A stretch of DNA of 64,000 nt from Comamonadaceae bacterium ALPHA2B (lineage in GTDB: Bacteria > Pseudomonadota > Gammaproteobacteria > Burkholderiales > Burkholderiaceae_C). Shown here piece by piece: positions 25,164 through 33,658 of this stretch (its first letter is position 1; every line of letters starts with the position of its first letter). A model generated the notes under the pieces. It made no database searches. It saw nothing but the letters and a program-made list of their open reading frames with translations, and was not told where the DNA came from. The DNA lies in assembly GCA_005503065.1 (NCBI GenBank), contig SCOE01000018.1, positions 1 to 64,000 on the forward strand, given 5' to 3'. The translations under genes and the position numbers were made by a program.

Positions 25164-26195
25164 ATGACCGACGTCTCCGCGCCTCGCCCCGCCGCCCTCA
25201 CCCGCCGCAAGGCCCTCGCCGCCCTTGGCGGTGCCGCGGTCGTCTCGCACATGCCCGCCTTCCTGCCCCGCGCCACGGCGCAGGGCCTCACCAAGGTCAG
25301 CGTCCAGACGGGCTGGCTGGCCCAGGCCGAGCACGGCGGCCTGTACCAGGCGCTGGCCACCGGCATCTACAAGGAGCACGGCCTGGAGGTCGAGATCCGC
25401 CCCGGCGGTCCGCAGGTCAACGTGGTGCAGCTCTTCCTGGCCGGCACCTGCGATTTCGCCGACGCCGACAGCTTCCGCGCCTTCGCCTTCGCGCAGGACA
25501 AGCTGCCCGCGATCGCCGTGGCCTCCTTCTTCCAGAAAGACCCGCGCGTGCTCATGTCGCACCCCGGCACCGGCAACGACACGCTGGCCGCCCTCAAGGG
25601 CAAGCCGCTGATGGTCGCGACCACCGGGCGGCAGACCTACTGGCTGTGGCTCAAGGCCAAGTACGGCATGACCGACGACCAGCTGCGCCCCTATGCCTTC
25701 AGCCTCGCGCCGTGGCTGGTCGACAAGCAGGTCACCGTGCAGGGCTACCTCACCAGCGAGCCCTTCAACGCCCGCAAGTCGGGCGTCGAGCCCGTGGTGC
25801 ACCTGCTGGCCGACCAGGGCTTCGACAACTACGCCAACGTGACCATCGCCAGCCCGAAGCTGGTCAAGGAGAAGCCCGAGCTGGTGCAGCATTTCGTCGA
25901 CGCCACCGCCAAGGGCTGGTCCAGCTACCTCAACGGCGACGCCTCGGCAGCCAACGCCATGATCCAGAAGCACAACCCGCAGATGGCCAGCGACACCATC
26001 GCCTACGCCATCGACGCGATGAAGAAGAACAACATCGTCGAAACCGCCGAGACGAAGGCCAAGGGCATCGGCACGATGAGCGAGGCGCGCTGGAAGAACT
26101 TCTACGATGCGATGGTGGCCGCCGGCGCGCAGGCGCCGGGCCTGGACGTGAAGCAGGTCTACACCCTGCAGTTCCTCGGCCGCAAGACGGCCTGA
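25164..26195 (+). CDS. Tat-exported ABC substrate-binding protein (NMT1/SsuA-like)
   Basis: A 343-residue periplasmic binding protein. The N-terminus has a twin-arginine signal (TRRKALAALGGAAVVS) ending near residue 42. The mature part has the NMT1/THI5-like pattern: GWLAQAEHGGLYQALATGIYKEHGLEVEIRPGGP near 50-85 and GTCDFADADSF near 110. Members bind sulphonates, nitrate, taurine or pyrimidine precursors. No permease or ATPase genes lie beside it, so it must use subunits encoded elsewhere. Its neighbours suggest a nitrogen heterocycle as ligand (inference). Confidence 0.85.
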   Translation: MTDVSAPRPAALTRRKALAALGGAAVVSHMPAFLPRATAQGLTKVSVQTGWLAQAEHGGLYQALATGIYKEHGLEVEIRPGGPQVNVVQLFLAGTCDFADADSFRAFAFAQDKLPAIAVASFFQKDPRVLMSHPGTGNDTLAALKGKPLMVATTGRQTYWLWLKAKYGMTDDQLRPYAFSLAPWLVDKQVTVQGYLTSEPFNARKSGVEPVVHLLADQGFDNYANVTIASPKLVKEKPELVQHFVDATAKGWSSYLNGDASAANAMIQKHNPQMASDTIAYAIDAMKKNNIVETAETKAKGIGTMSEARWKNFYDAMVAAGAQAPGLDVKQVYTLQFLGRKTA

Positions 26196-26216
26196 GACCC
26201 ACCCGAACACACCCCG

Positions 26217-27572
26217 ATGACCCACGCCTTCTTCGCCCCGCCCGACAGCGGCCGCTACGTCTTGCGCAACGCCCGCGCGCCGCGCAGCCTGATCGACAGC
26301 CCTGACGCCGGGACACTGGCGCCCGCGGGCGATGGCGACCTGGTGGCCATCGACCTGCAGGTCGCCGACGGCCGCGTCCAGGCCATCGCGCCGGGCGGCA
26401 GTTTCGCGGCCGACCGCGGCCCCGACCTCGACGCATCGCTGGTGCTGCCCGGCTTCGTCGACGTGCACACCCACCTCGACAAGGGCCACATCTGGCCGCG
26501 GCAGGCCAACGCCACGGGCGACGGGGCCGGTGCCGCGGCCGCGACGCAGCGCGACCGCACCGCGAACTGGCATGCCGAGGATGTGCGCCGCCGGATGGAC
26601 TTCGCGCTGCGCACCGCGTACGCCAAGGGCGTGGTGGCCATCCGTACGCACCTCGACTCGCTGGCGCCGCAGGCCTCGATCTCGTTCCCCGTGTTCCGCG
26701 AGATGCGCGCACGGTGGGCCGGGCGCATCGACCTGCAGGTGTCCTCCATCGCGCCGCTGGACATCTTCCTGGGCGACGAGGGCGTGCAGCTGGCCGACAT
26801 CGTGGCCGAAAGCGGCGGCAACCTCGGCTGCGTGACCAAGTCGCAGCGCTTCCCCGGCGACCCGATGCCACCCGACCTGGACGACGCGCTGGCGCGGGTC
26901 TTCCAGCTCGCGACCGAGCGCGGGCTGGACGTGGACCTGCACGTGGACGAATCGACCGATCCGCGGGCGCGCTCGCTGATCCGCGTGGCACGCACCGCCA
27001 TCGCGCAGAAGTTCAAGGGCCGCATCCTCTGCGGCCACTGCACCTCGCTGGCGCTGCAGACCGACGAATTCATCGAGGAGACCATCGCCGCCTGCCGCGA
27101 GGCCGGCATCGCGATCGTCAGCCTGCCCACCGTCAACATGTACCTGCAGGACCGCAGCACCGACGCCGCGCGCACCCCGCGCTGGCGCGGCGTGACGGTG
27201 CTGCACGAGCTGAAGGCGCGCGGCGTGCAGGTGGCGGTGGCCGGCGACAACTGCCGCGACCCGTTCTACGCCTACGGCGACCACGACATGCTGGACACCT
27301 ACACCCAGGCCGTGAAGATCCTGCACCTGGACCACCCCTTCGGCGACTGGATCCGCGCGGCCAGCGCCACGCCCGCCGCCATCATGGGCCTGCCCGAACG
27401 CGGCGTGCTGCGCGTGGGCACACCGGCCGACCTGATGGTGCTGCGCGCCCGCAGCTATTCGGAGATGCTGGCGCGCCACCAGTTCGACCGCACGGTGCTG
27501 CGCGCGGGCCGCGCCGTCGACGCGACGCTGCCCGACTACCGAGAGCTGGACGACCTCGTGCTGGGACGCTGA
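26217..27572 (+). CDS. Cytosine-deaminase-like amidohydrolase
   Basis: A 451-residue metal-dependent hydrolase of the amidohydrolase superfamily, CodA-like branch. Metal and catalytic motifs: DVHTHLDKGHIW near residue 82, a His in DVDLHVDESTD near 242, GHCTSLALQ near 272, and GDNCRDPFYAYGDHDML near 343 with the final Asp. Deamination or ring opening of a cytosine-like or other N-heterocyclic substrate is likely. The gene follows the binding protein by 21 bases. An uptake, oxidation and hydrolysis route for a heterocycle is inferred. Confidence 0.82.
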   Translation: MTHAFFAPPDSGRYVLRNARAPRSLIDSPDAGTLAPAGDGDLVAIDLQVADGRVQAIAPGGSFAADRGPDLDASLVLPGFVDVHTHLDKGHIWPRQANATGDGAGAAAATQRDRTANWHAEDVRRRMDFALRTAYAKGVVAIRTHLDSLAPQASISFPVFREMRARWAGRIDLQVSSIAPLDIFLGDEGVQLADIVAESGGNLGCVTKSQRFPGDPMPPDLDDALARVFQLATERGLDVDLHVDESTDPRARSLIRVARTAIAQKFKGRILCGHCTSLALQTDEFIEETIAACREAGIAIVSLPTVNMYLQDRSTDAARTPRWRGVTVLHELKARGVQVAVAGDNCRDPFYAYGDHDMLDTYTQAVKILHLDHPFGDWIRAASATPAAIMGLPERGVLRVGTPADLMVLRARSYSEMLARHQFDRTVLRAGRAVDATLPDYRELDDLVLGR

Positions 27573-27597
27573 GCGCCTCGGCGTTTCAAGCCAAATC

Positions 27598-27650
27598 GGC
27601 CTGCAGCGCCCGCGGGACGGGCGCGAGCAGCTATCAATTCAGTAGCAAAT
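27598..27650. repeat. Double-hairpin dispersed repeat, copy 2
   Basis: CTGCA then GCGCCCG-N5-CGGGCGC, then GCTA-N8-TAGC (GCTATCAATTCAGTAGC). It has the same order as copy 1 at 57-110. It lies between the convergent ends of the amidohydrolase and nitrobindin-like genes and may act as a bidirectional terminator or message stabiliser. Confidence 0.65.
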
Positions 27651-27654
27651 CGAT

Positions 27655-28296
27655 TCAGCCGCGCGCCAGCGGGTTGGGCGTGGGCTCGGCCACCTTGCGC
27701 AGCAGGTTGCGGTCGGTGTGATGGAAGGGCTCGGCCTGGCCGAGGATCTGCATCACCGTGTCTTCCTCGTAGCCCCAGGTGCCGTCGTCGTTGATCGTCA
27801 CGGTGATGCGGAACTCGGTGGTGCGGAAGGCCTCGTGCAGGAAGGCGGCCGAGCAGATGCCGTAGGTGTCGGCGCCCTGCGTGGCGACCAGTTCGAAGCG
27901 CTTCGCATCGGGTGCCACCACACCGGCCGCCATCGCGATCTGCGCCCGCGGGATGGTGAGCGTGTGGATCACCGTCGAGGTGGCGGGCTCCCACAGCCAG
28001 AAGCCGACCTGCTCGTGGTAGGTCTTCACCTGGTCGGGTTTGGTGATGTGCGTGTGGTAGCGCAGACCGTAGAGCAGCTGCGGGCCGTTGGTGGTCGGGT
28101 CGATCGGCTGCAGCTCGATGCGTTCCACGTAGGCCTGCTTCTTCGGCCCTTCGGCCTTGGGCTTGACGTCCAGGCCGCGCTCGCCCTGCCAGATGCCGGC
28201 CATGCCGGTGAGCGGGCCGAGATTGGCGAGGGTGTTGTAGTCGACGTCCTTGGGCTCGGTGTAGATGTCGCGTGTGGGGGCCGGGCTGCTGCTCAT
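27655..28296 (-). CDS. Nitrobindin-like heme-binding beta-barrel protein
   Basis: A 213-residue protein of the FABP-like/nitrobindin type: NLGPLTGMAGIWQGERGLD near residue 20 (the GxWxGxG-like start of the barrel), LRYHTHITKPDQVKTYHEQVGFWLWEP near 70-95, and DGTWGYEEDTVMQI near 175. The family forms a ten-stranded barrel that can bind ferric haem or fatty acids. A haem-ligating His cannot be fixed by eye. The start at 28296 is chosen over an in-frame upstream ATG ten codons earlier. Confidence 0.7.
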   Translation of the reverse strand: MSSSPAPTRDIYTEPKDVDYNTLANLGPLTGMAGIWQGERGLDVKPKAEGPKKQAYVERIELQPIDPTTNGPQLLYGLRYHTHITKPDQVKTYHEQVGFWLWEPATSTVIHTLTIPRAQIAMAAGVVAPDAKRFELVATQGADTYGICSAAFLHEAFRTTEFRITVTINDDGTWGYEEDTVMQILGQAEPFHHTDRNLLRKVAEPTPNPLARG

Positions 28297-28372
28297 GGTG
28301 GTGCGTGGAAGTGGGGGCGGCGGCACTGTAGCGCGCGCCGTGCCAGCCCCCCGCTGGCACTGCGGCCCCCGG

Positions 28373-29374
28373 TCAGATCGCCGCCACGCTCCCCGTCACC
28401 GGCAGCACGATGCCGGTGATGTAGCCGGCACACACCGGCGAGGCCAGGAACACGTAGGCGGGCGACAGCTCCTCCGGCTGCGCCACGCGCTTGAAGTCGG
28501 TTTCCTTGCCGAATTTGCGCACGTCGGCCGGCTTCTTGTCGGCCGGGTTCAGCGGCGTCCACACCGGGCCGGGCGCCACCGCGTTGACGCGGATGCCGCG
28601 GTCGATCACGTTCAGCGCCAGCGCCTTGGTGAAGGCGTGGATCGCGCCCTTGGTCGCCGAGTAGTCGATCAGGTTCTTGCTGCCCTGCAGCCCCGTGCGC
28701 GAGCCCGTGTTGATGATCGACGCGCCGGCCTGCATGTGCGGCAGCGCCGCGCGCGCCATGCGCAGGTAGCCGCCGATGTTGGTCTGCAGCGTGAGGTCGA
28801 TGCGCTCGTCGTCGATGTCCTCCAGCCGGTCGGCATGCAGCTGGAAGGCCGCGTTGTTCACCAGGATGTCGAGCCGGCCGAAGGCCTTCACCGTCTGCTG
28901 CACCGCCTTCTCGCAGAAGGCGCGCTTGCGCACGTCGCCCTTGATGAGCAGGCAGCGCCGGCCCTCGGCCTCGACGTGCGCGCGCGTTTCTTCCGCGTCG
29001 GCGGTCTCGCTCAGGTAGACGATCGCCACGTCGGCGCCCTCGCGCGCGAACAGCACGGCCACGGCGCGGCCGATGCCGGAGTCGCCGCCGGTGACGATCG
29101 CCGCCATGCCGGCCAGCTTGCCGCTGCCGACATAGCCCGGCGCGGTGAAGCGCGGGCGCAGGCTCAGGTCCTTCTCGCGCCCGGGCTTGGCAAGTTGCTG
29201 GCCCGGCAACGTTTCGGGCTGGCGCCGTCCCGATACCTGCACGGCGCCTCCGGAGGCGGGCGCCTTCGGGGCCTGCGCCTCGCGCGACTTCTGGCGGCGC
29301 TGGGCCGCGCGGTGGCGCTCGGGGAGCGAATCCGTGGTGTTCTTGCGGGAGGCGGATGCGGGCGTCTTGGCCAT
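28373..29374 (-). CDS. SDR family oxidoreductase (YghA / stress-protein type)
   Basis: A short-chain dehydrogenase (333 aa) with a long basic, Ala/Arg-rich N-terminal extension and the YghA-like linker LRPRFTAPGYVGSGKLAGM. Rossmann motif VTGGDSGIGRAVAV near residue 95, NNAA at LVNNAAFQLH near 170, catalytic Ser in INTGSRTG near 225, and YSATKGA (Tyr/Lys) near 240. The C-terminus carries VTGSVAAI in place of the common VTGG ending. Family members accept sugars or aldehydes with NAD(P); the substrate is unknown. The promoter region is shared with the divergent Bug gene. Confidence 0.85.
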   Translation of the reverse strand: MAKTPASASRKNTTDSLPERHRAAQRRQKSREAQAPKAPASGGAVQVSGRRQPETLPGQQLAKPGREKDLSLRPRFTAPGYVGSGKLAGMAAIVTGGDSGIGRAVAVLFAREGADVAIVYLSETADAEETRAHVEAEGRRCLLIKGDVRKRAFCEKAVQQTVKAFGRLDILVNNAAFQLHADRLEDIDDERIDLTLQTNIGGYLRMARAALPHMQAGASIINTGSRTGLQGSKNLIDYSATKGAIHAFTKALALNVIDRGIRVNAVAPGPVWTPLNPADKKPADVRKFGKETDFKRVAQPEELSPAYVFLASPVCAGYITGIVLPVTGSVAAI

Positions 29375-29714
29375 GTCAAATCCTGGTCTTGCGTAAGGGA
29401 ATGCAGCCTCTTTGCAACAGGCGCGGAGCGTTTGGCTGCGTCGTGTGCATCCACTGTGCGTTTCCGAGTGAGCGGGGACTGTCGTCCGGCGCCGCATGGC
29501 GGGCGACGGGCAGACCGACGATCGACTCCTGCCCCTCGCTGCCGAAAACCTCTCAGGGCAATCCGCTATGGGTCAGCACGCTGTCAGCCGATAAGATCGC
29601 GCACCCTTTTTGGCCACCCGGTTGCTCCGGCGCCAGAGGCCACCCCTCGAGGCCGGCCCGCGTCCGGCGGCCGGCCGGGGGCCTTTCACCATGACCTGCA
29701 CTCGCGGAGAGACC
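29375..29714. other. Divergent intergenic region SDR / Bug protein (340 bp)
   Basis: No gene seen. A GATAAGAT box at 29590 could be a -10 for the Bug gene but has no good -35. A GC-rich stem (CCGGCC..GGCCGG) lies near 29655-29680. The Bug gene's ATG has GGAGAGA upstream. Confidence 0.5.
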
Positions 29715-30689
29715 ATGAAGAAACTGTTCGCCCTCGCGGCGATCGCCGTTGCCGCCACCGGCGTCCAAGCCCAGGATTTCCCGGCGGGCAAGCCCGTCAC
29801 CCTGGTGGTGCCCTTCGCCGCTGGCGGCCCGACCGACAAGGTTGCGCGCGACCTGGCCGAGGCGCTGCAGAAGCCCCTGGGCACCACGGTGATCGTCGAC
29901 AACACCGCCGGCGCCGGCAGCACCATCGGCAACGCCAAGGTGGCTCGCGCCCGCAACGACGGCTACACCCTGCTGCTCACCCATGTGGGCATGGCCACCA
30001 CGCCGGTGCTGTATCGCAAGCTGCCCTACAACTGGGAAACCGACTTCGAGTACCTGGGCATGATCAACGACGTGCCGATGACGCTCATCGGCAAGCCGCA
30101 GCTGGAAGCGAAGAACTTCAAGGAACTGCGCGACTGGATCAGCAAGGCCGGCGGCAAGGTGAACCTGGGCAACGCCGGCATCGGCTCGGCCTCGCACCTG
30201 TGCGGCCTGCTCTTCCAGAGCGAGCTGAAGGCCGAAATGACCACCGTGCCCTACAAGGGCACCGCGCCGGCCATCGCCGACCTGATGGGCGGCCAGATCG
30301 ACCTGCTGTGCGACCAGACCACCAACACCACCAGCCAGATCGAGGCCGGCAAGGTGAAGGCCTACGGCGTGACCACGATGAAGCGCCTGACCACGCCCGC
30401 GCTGAAGAACATCCCGACCCTGGACGAGTCGGGCCTGAAGAACTTCCAGGTCACGATCTGGCACGGCCTGTACGCGCCCAAGGGCACGCCCGCGCCCGTG
30501 CTCAAGAAGATCAACGACGCGCTCAAGGTGGCGCTGAAGGACCCGGACTTCATCAAGCGTGAAGAGGCGCTGGGCGCGGTGGTAATCAACGACAAGCGCG
30601 TCGAGCCGGCGGAGCACAAGAAGTTCGTGCAGGCCGAGGTGGCGCGGTTCGGGCCGGTGATCAAGGCGGCGGGGGTGTACGCCGACTGA
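29715..30689 (+). CDS. Bug/TctC-type tripartite tricarboxylate binding protein
   Basis: Periplasmic solute-binding protein (324 aa) of the Bug family. A signal peptide of about 19 residues ends VQAQ. The mature part starts DFPAGKPVTLVVPFAAGGPTD and has the family stretch IVDNTAGAGSTIGNAKVARARNDGYTLL near 55-85, plus VPYKGTAPAIADLMGGQIDLLCDQ near 180. No TctA/TctB membrane genes lie beside it; orphan Bug genes are numerous in betaproteobacteria. It ends at a strong terminator 27 bases downstream. Confidence 0.9.
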   Translation: MKKLFALAAIAVAATGVQAQDFPAGKPVTLVVPFAAGGPTDKVARDLAEALQKPLGTTVIVDNTAGAGSTIGNAKVARARNDGYTLLLTHVGMATTPVLYRKLPYNWETDFEYLGMINDVPMTLIGKPQLEAKNFKELRDWISKAGGKVNLGNAGIGSASHLCGLLFQSELKAEMTTVPYKGTAPAIADLMGGQIDLLCDQTTNTTSQIEAGKVKAYGVTTMKRLTTPALKNIPTLDESGLKNFQVTIWHGLYAPKGTPAPVLKKINDALKVALKDPDFIKREEALGAVVINDKRVEPAEHKKFVQAEVARFGPVIKAAGVYAD

Positions 30690-30716
30690 TTCTTTTCGCA
30701 GCATTCCTGTTGCGCG

Positions 30717-30752
30717 GGCCGTTGCCTCTTTGGGGGGCAACGGCCTTTTTTT
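30717..30752 (+). terminator. Rho-independent terminator after Bug gene
   Basis: Perfect 10-bp stem GGCCGTTGCC / GGCAACGGCC with a 9-base loop, followed by seven T. It ends transcription of the Bug gene at 29715-30689. Confidence 0.92.
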
Positions 30753-30817
30753 GGTTTGTTTTTGGCCTTGCTGCTCAGCTGATGCAGGAGCCGGGATGTG
30801 CGCCCGGCGGCGCAGTC

Positions 30818-30845
30818 ACTTTCTCTTGTCTCGCCAAGAGAAAGT
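30818..30845. other. Arm hairpin, left (C-G form)
   Basis: ACTTTCTCTTG-N6-CAAGAGAAAGT, 11 paired bases. It is the left-arm counterpart of the hairpin at 31309-31340. At one stem position this copy has C-G where the other has T-A. Confidence 0.8.
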
Positions 30846-31308
30846 AACCAAAGAGAAGGCGACCCCACTGTCTGCGTCCCTCCGCTTCGCTGCGGGCAAC
30901 CTGCGGTGCTCGCGGCTGGCGGGGTCCGCGCAAACTCGCTTCGCTCAAACATGCGCGGCCCTTGATCCGCCAGCCGCTGCGCTCCTCGGCGCAGACAGAG
31001 GGGACCCGGCCCCGGGTCAACAAGGCTGCTGCGCAGCCTTGTCCTTCTGCGGTATTCCTCCCAGGGCCGAGCGAAGCGATGGCCCGTCCTGAAGGGTCCC
31101 TTCTGGATGCGCCTGCGACGTGGCGATGGCGGGGTGGCCGCTGTGCCGCGTGCGGCAACAGCGGCTTCGTGATCTGACTCGCTGCAGCTGTCTGAGCGCA
31201 GCGCGTAGCGCGTAGCGAGTTCTGCAGCGCACCCCGCCAGCGCCGCGGCGCAGGTTGCCCCGCAGCGAAGCGAAGGGGTCGCAGCCAGCAGGGTCGCCTT
31301 TTCTTTGC

Positions 31309-31340
31309 CTACTTTCTTTTGGCGAAGCAAAAGAAAGTAG
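31309..31340. other. Arm hairpin, right (T-A form)
   Basis: CTACTTTCTTTTG-N6-CAAAAGAAAGTAG, 13 paired bases. The stem is kept despite base changes relative to the left arm, which points to selection for pairing. Confidence 0.8.
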
Positions 31341-31403
31341 GTCGCCCGCCGGGGCGACATCCCGGCCCCTGCCGCCAATCACCTGCAAGGTGAAAAAACA
31401 AAC

Positions 31404-33521
31404 CTACTTCGGCCTGACGGCATCCGCCGTCCCCTGAATGAACGCCTTGATCGCCTCGATGTCCTCCATCGACAACTTCCCCGTGAAGTCCGGCATCCCC
31501 CGCGCCATCGCCGGCCCCTTCAGAACGAACTTGTCCAGGTTCTCGATGAAGGCCGAGTTCATGTAGCCCAGGTTCGGGATGTTCCCACCGCGGTCCACAC
31601 CCGGCACGCCGTGGCAGAACACGCAGTTGGCCACGTACAGGCCGGTGCCCCTCTCCACCTTGGCCGGGTCGTACTTCACGCCCTGCACCAGCCTGTCCAT
31701 GCGGTACTGGACGAACTCGGGCATCCTGGCGGTGCCGCCCACGGCGAAGGTGTAGACCGTGCCCGGGCCCTGGCGCTCGGTGGCACGCTGGGCCAGGCCG
31801 TAGACGCCGCCCCACCCCACGGCCACCGACACGTACTGCTTGCCGTCGACCATGTAGGTGGCGGGCGCCGCCACCACGCCGGTGCCGGTGGGCGTCTCCC
31901 ACACCTTCTCGCCGCTCTTCGCGTTGTACGCGACCATGCGCCCGTCAGCCGTGCCCTGGAACACCAGGTTGCCTGCGGTGGTCAGCGTGCCGCCGTTCCA
32001 CGGCGACACATGCTCGACGCCCCAGGCTTCCTTTTGCGCCACCGGGTCCCAGGCCACCAGCCGGCCCATGGGCTTGCTCTTGGGCGGCTCGGCGTTGACG
32101 AACTTGGCGGTGTTCCAGCCCATGTCCGAGTGCGGACGCAGCGGCGCGCTCTCGTTGAACTTCCAGTCCTTGTCGTCCATCAGGTTCAGCGGCACATGCT
32201 GCGCGGGCAGGTAGACCAGCCCGGTCTGCGGATTGAAGGACATCGGGTGCCAGTTGTGCGCGCCGAAGGGACCGGGGATGGCGTCGTAGGGCTTGGTGAC
32301 GTCGCGCGCAGCGGCGATCTCGATCGGCCGGCCCTTGCTGTCGTAGCCACTCGCCCAGTTGACCTCGACGAAGTTCTTGGCCGAGATGAACTGGCCGTTG
32401 GTGCGGTCGATGACGAAGAAGAAGCCGTTCTTGGGCGCGTGCAGGATCACCTTGCGCGCCTTGCCGCCGATCTTCACGTCGGCCAGGATCATCGGCTGCG
32501 TCGAGGTGTAGTCCCAGTTGTCGCCCGGCGTCTCCTGGTAGTGCCACTTGTACTTGCCGGTGTCGGGGTCGAGCGCGACGATCGACGCCAGGTACAGGTT
32601 GTCGCCGCCCTTGGGGCTGCGCTTGCGGTGCGACCAGGGCGAGCCGTTGCCGGTGCCGACGTACATGGTGTTGAGCTCGGGGTCGAAGGCCATCGTGTCC
32701 CACACGGTGCCGCCGCCGCCGGCCTGCCACCACTTGCCGTCGGGGTCCCAGGTCTTCGCGGCCTTCTCCATCGACGCGTCCTCGAAGGGCTTGGACGGGT
32801 CGCCCGGCACGGTGAACCAGCGCCACTTCTGCTCGCCGGTGGCCGCGTCGTAGGCCGTGATGTAGCCGCGCACGCCGTACTCGGCGCCGCCGTTGCCGAT
32901 GATGACCTTGCCCTTGAACACGCGCGGCGCGCCGGTGATGGTGTAGCTGCCGCTCTGGCCCTCGATGGTGTCCTTCTCCCAGACCTTCTGCCCGGTGGCG
33001 GCATCGAGCGCGATCAGGCGGCCGTCGTAGGCGCCCACGTACACCTTGCCCTGCCACAGCGCCACGCCGCGGTTGACGACGTCGCAGCAGCCACGGAAGC
33101 CCTTGGACCGGTCCACCTGCGGGTCGAAGGTCCAGATCTTCTGCCCGGTGCGCGCGTCGATCGCGTGCACCACGCTCCACGAGGCCGTGACGTACATCAC
33201 GCCGTCCACCACCAGCGGCGTGGCCTCCACACCGCGCGTCGATTCCAGGCTGTACGACCACACCAGGCCGAGCTGCTTCACGTTGCCGGTGTCGATCTGG
33301 TTGAGGCGGCTGTAGCGCGTCTCTGCATAGTCCAGGCCGACGCTGGGCCAGTCCGGCGTCTTCGCGGCGTTGCTGCGGATGAAGTTGCCGTCGACCTTCT
33401 TCACGGCGGCGGCCGCGCGGGCGGCGGCATCGCCCTGGGCATGCACATCGAATGCGCCGCCGCCCACCCCGAGGACCATCCCCACGCCGAGCGCGAGGCC
33501 GGCGAGCCATTGAGCTTTCAT
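31404..33521 (-). CDS. PQQ-dependent quinohaemoprotein alcohol dehydrogenase
   Basis: A 705-residue periplasmic enzyme with a signal peptide (cleaved near AFDVHAQG, residue ~29). The first ~580 residues form the PQQ propeller: TPLVVDGVMYV blades, the vicinal Cys pair GCCDVVNRG near 145, the TxGNGSPW motif near 290 and repeated Trp docking motifs. The last ~100 residues are a cytochrome c domain with CxxCH at about 633-637 (CVFCHG) and a Met in GMPDF as possible sixth ligand. It is a type II alcohol dehydrogenase that passes electrons from alcohols to the respiratory chain. AGGAGA precedes the ATG. The AcoR-like gene is divergent. No PQQ synthesis genes are present. Confidence 0.93.
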   Translation of the reverse strand: MKAQWLAGLALGVGMVLGVGGGAFDVHAQGDAAARAAAAVKKVDGNFIRSNAAKTPDWPSVGLDYAETRYSRLNQIDTGNVKQLGLVWSYSLESTRGVEATPLVVDGVMYVTASWSVVHAIDARTGQKIWTFDPQVDRSKGFRGCCDVVNRGVALWQGKVYVGAYDGRLIALDAATGQKVWEKDTIEGQSGSYTITGAPRVFKGKVIIGNGGAEYGVRGYITAYDAATGEQKWRWFTVPGDPSKPFEDASMEKAAKTWDPDGKWWQAGGGGTVWDTMAFDPELNTMYVGTGNGSPWSHRKRSPKGGDNLYLASIVALDPDTGKYKWHYQETPGDNWDYTSTQPMILADVKIGGKARKVILHAPKNGFFFVIDRTNGQFISAKNFVEVNWASGYDSKGRPIEIAAARDVTKPYDAIPGPFGAHNWHPMSFNPQTGLVYLPAQHVPLNLMDDKDWKFNESAPLRPHSDMGWNTAKFVNAEPPKSKPMGRLVAWDPVAQKEAWGVEHVSPWNGGTLTTAGNLVFQGTADGRMVAYNAKSGEKVWETPTGTGVVAAPATYMVDGKQYVSVAVGWGGVYGLAQRATERQGPGTVYTFAVGGTARMPEFVQYRMDRLVQGVKYDPAKVERGTGLYVANCVFCHGVPGVDRGGNIPNLGYMNSAFIENLDKFVLKGPAMARGMPDFTGKLSMEDIEAIKAFIQGTADAVRPK

Positions 33522-33603
33522 CGCGATGTCTCCTGTCGTTGTGGGCCGAAGGATCGGCCGTGTGGCGCCGCCGATCACCCTCGGGATTTCCCCAGTGGGG
33601 GCC

Positions 33604-33620
33604 TGTTCCATTGCGGAACA
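33604..33620. promoter_or_regulatory. Candidate operator between PQQ-ADH and AcoR-like gene
   Basis: Perfect palindrome TGTTCC-N5-GGAACA. It lies midway in the 137-base gap shared by the two divergent genes. The symmetry fits the Fis-type dimeric HTH of the neighbouring regulator. Confidence 0.55.
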
Positions 33621-33658
33621 CATTCGGCGCACCTGTCCGGCGCCCGGAGCACTGCCCG

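Larger units (their letters stand above)
30784..31373. repeat. 590-bp element with long terminal inverted repeats
   Basis: The left end (30784 to about 30960) and the right end (about 31195 to 31373) are imperfect inverted copies of each other over roughly 170 bases. They share a GCCGGGATGT outer part, a hairpin built on ACTTTCT.TTG, AAGAAAAGGCGACCC, CGCTTCGCTGCGGG(G)CAACCTGCG and GCTGGCGGGGT. The centre (about 30960-31195) holds smaller palindromes such as AAGGCTGC-TGCGCAGCCTTG. No transposase frame. It has the build of a MITE-like or structured intergenic element. Confidence 0.8.
30690..31403. other. Convergent intergenic region, 714 bp without a gene
   Basis: Between the Bug gene (+) and the PQQ dehydrogenase gene (-), which point at each other. 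It holds the Bug terminator and the long inverted-repeat element at 30784-31373. Open frames run through it on both strands, but they follow the inverted repeat: the two arms encode near-identical Arg/Lys-rich peptides on opposite strands, so they are not real genes. Confidence 0.75.

Noticed and set aside
23637-27479. A 1280-residue open frame antisense to the FAD oxidase, binding protein and amidohydrolase
   Set aside because: Composition is that of reverse-complement codons; the three plus-strand genes have clear motifs.
30730-31388. Small basic protein genes within the long inverted-repeat element
   Set aside because: The two arms give near-identical peptides on opposite strands because of the inverted repeat; this is structure, not coding.
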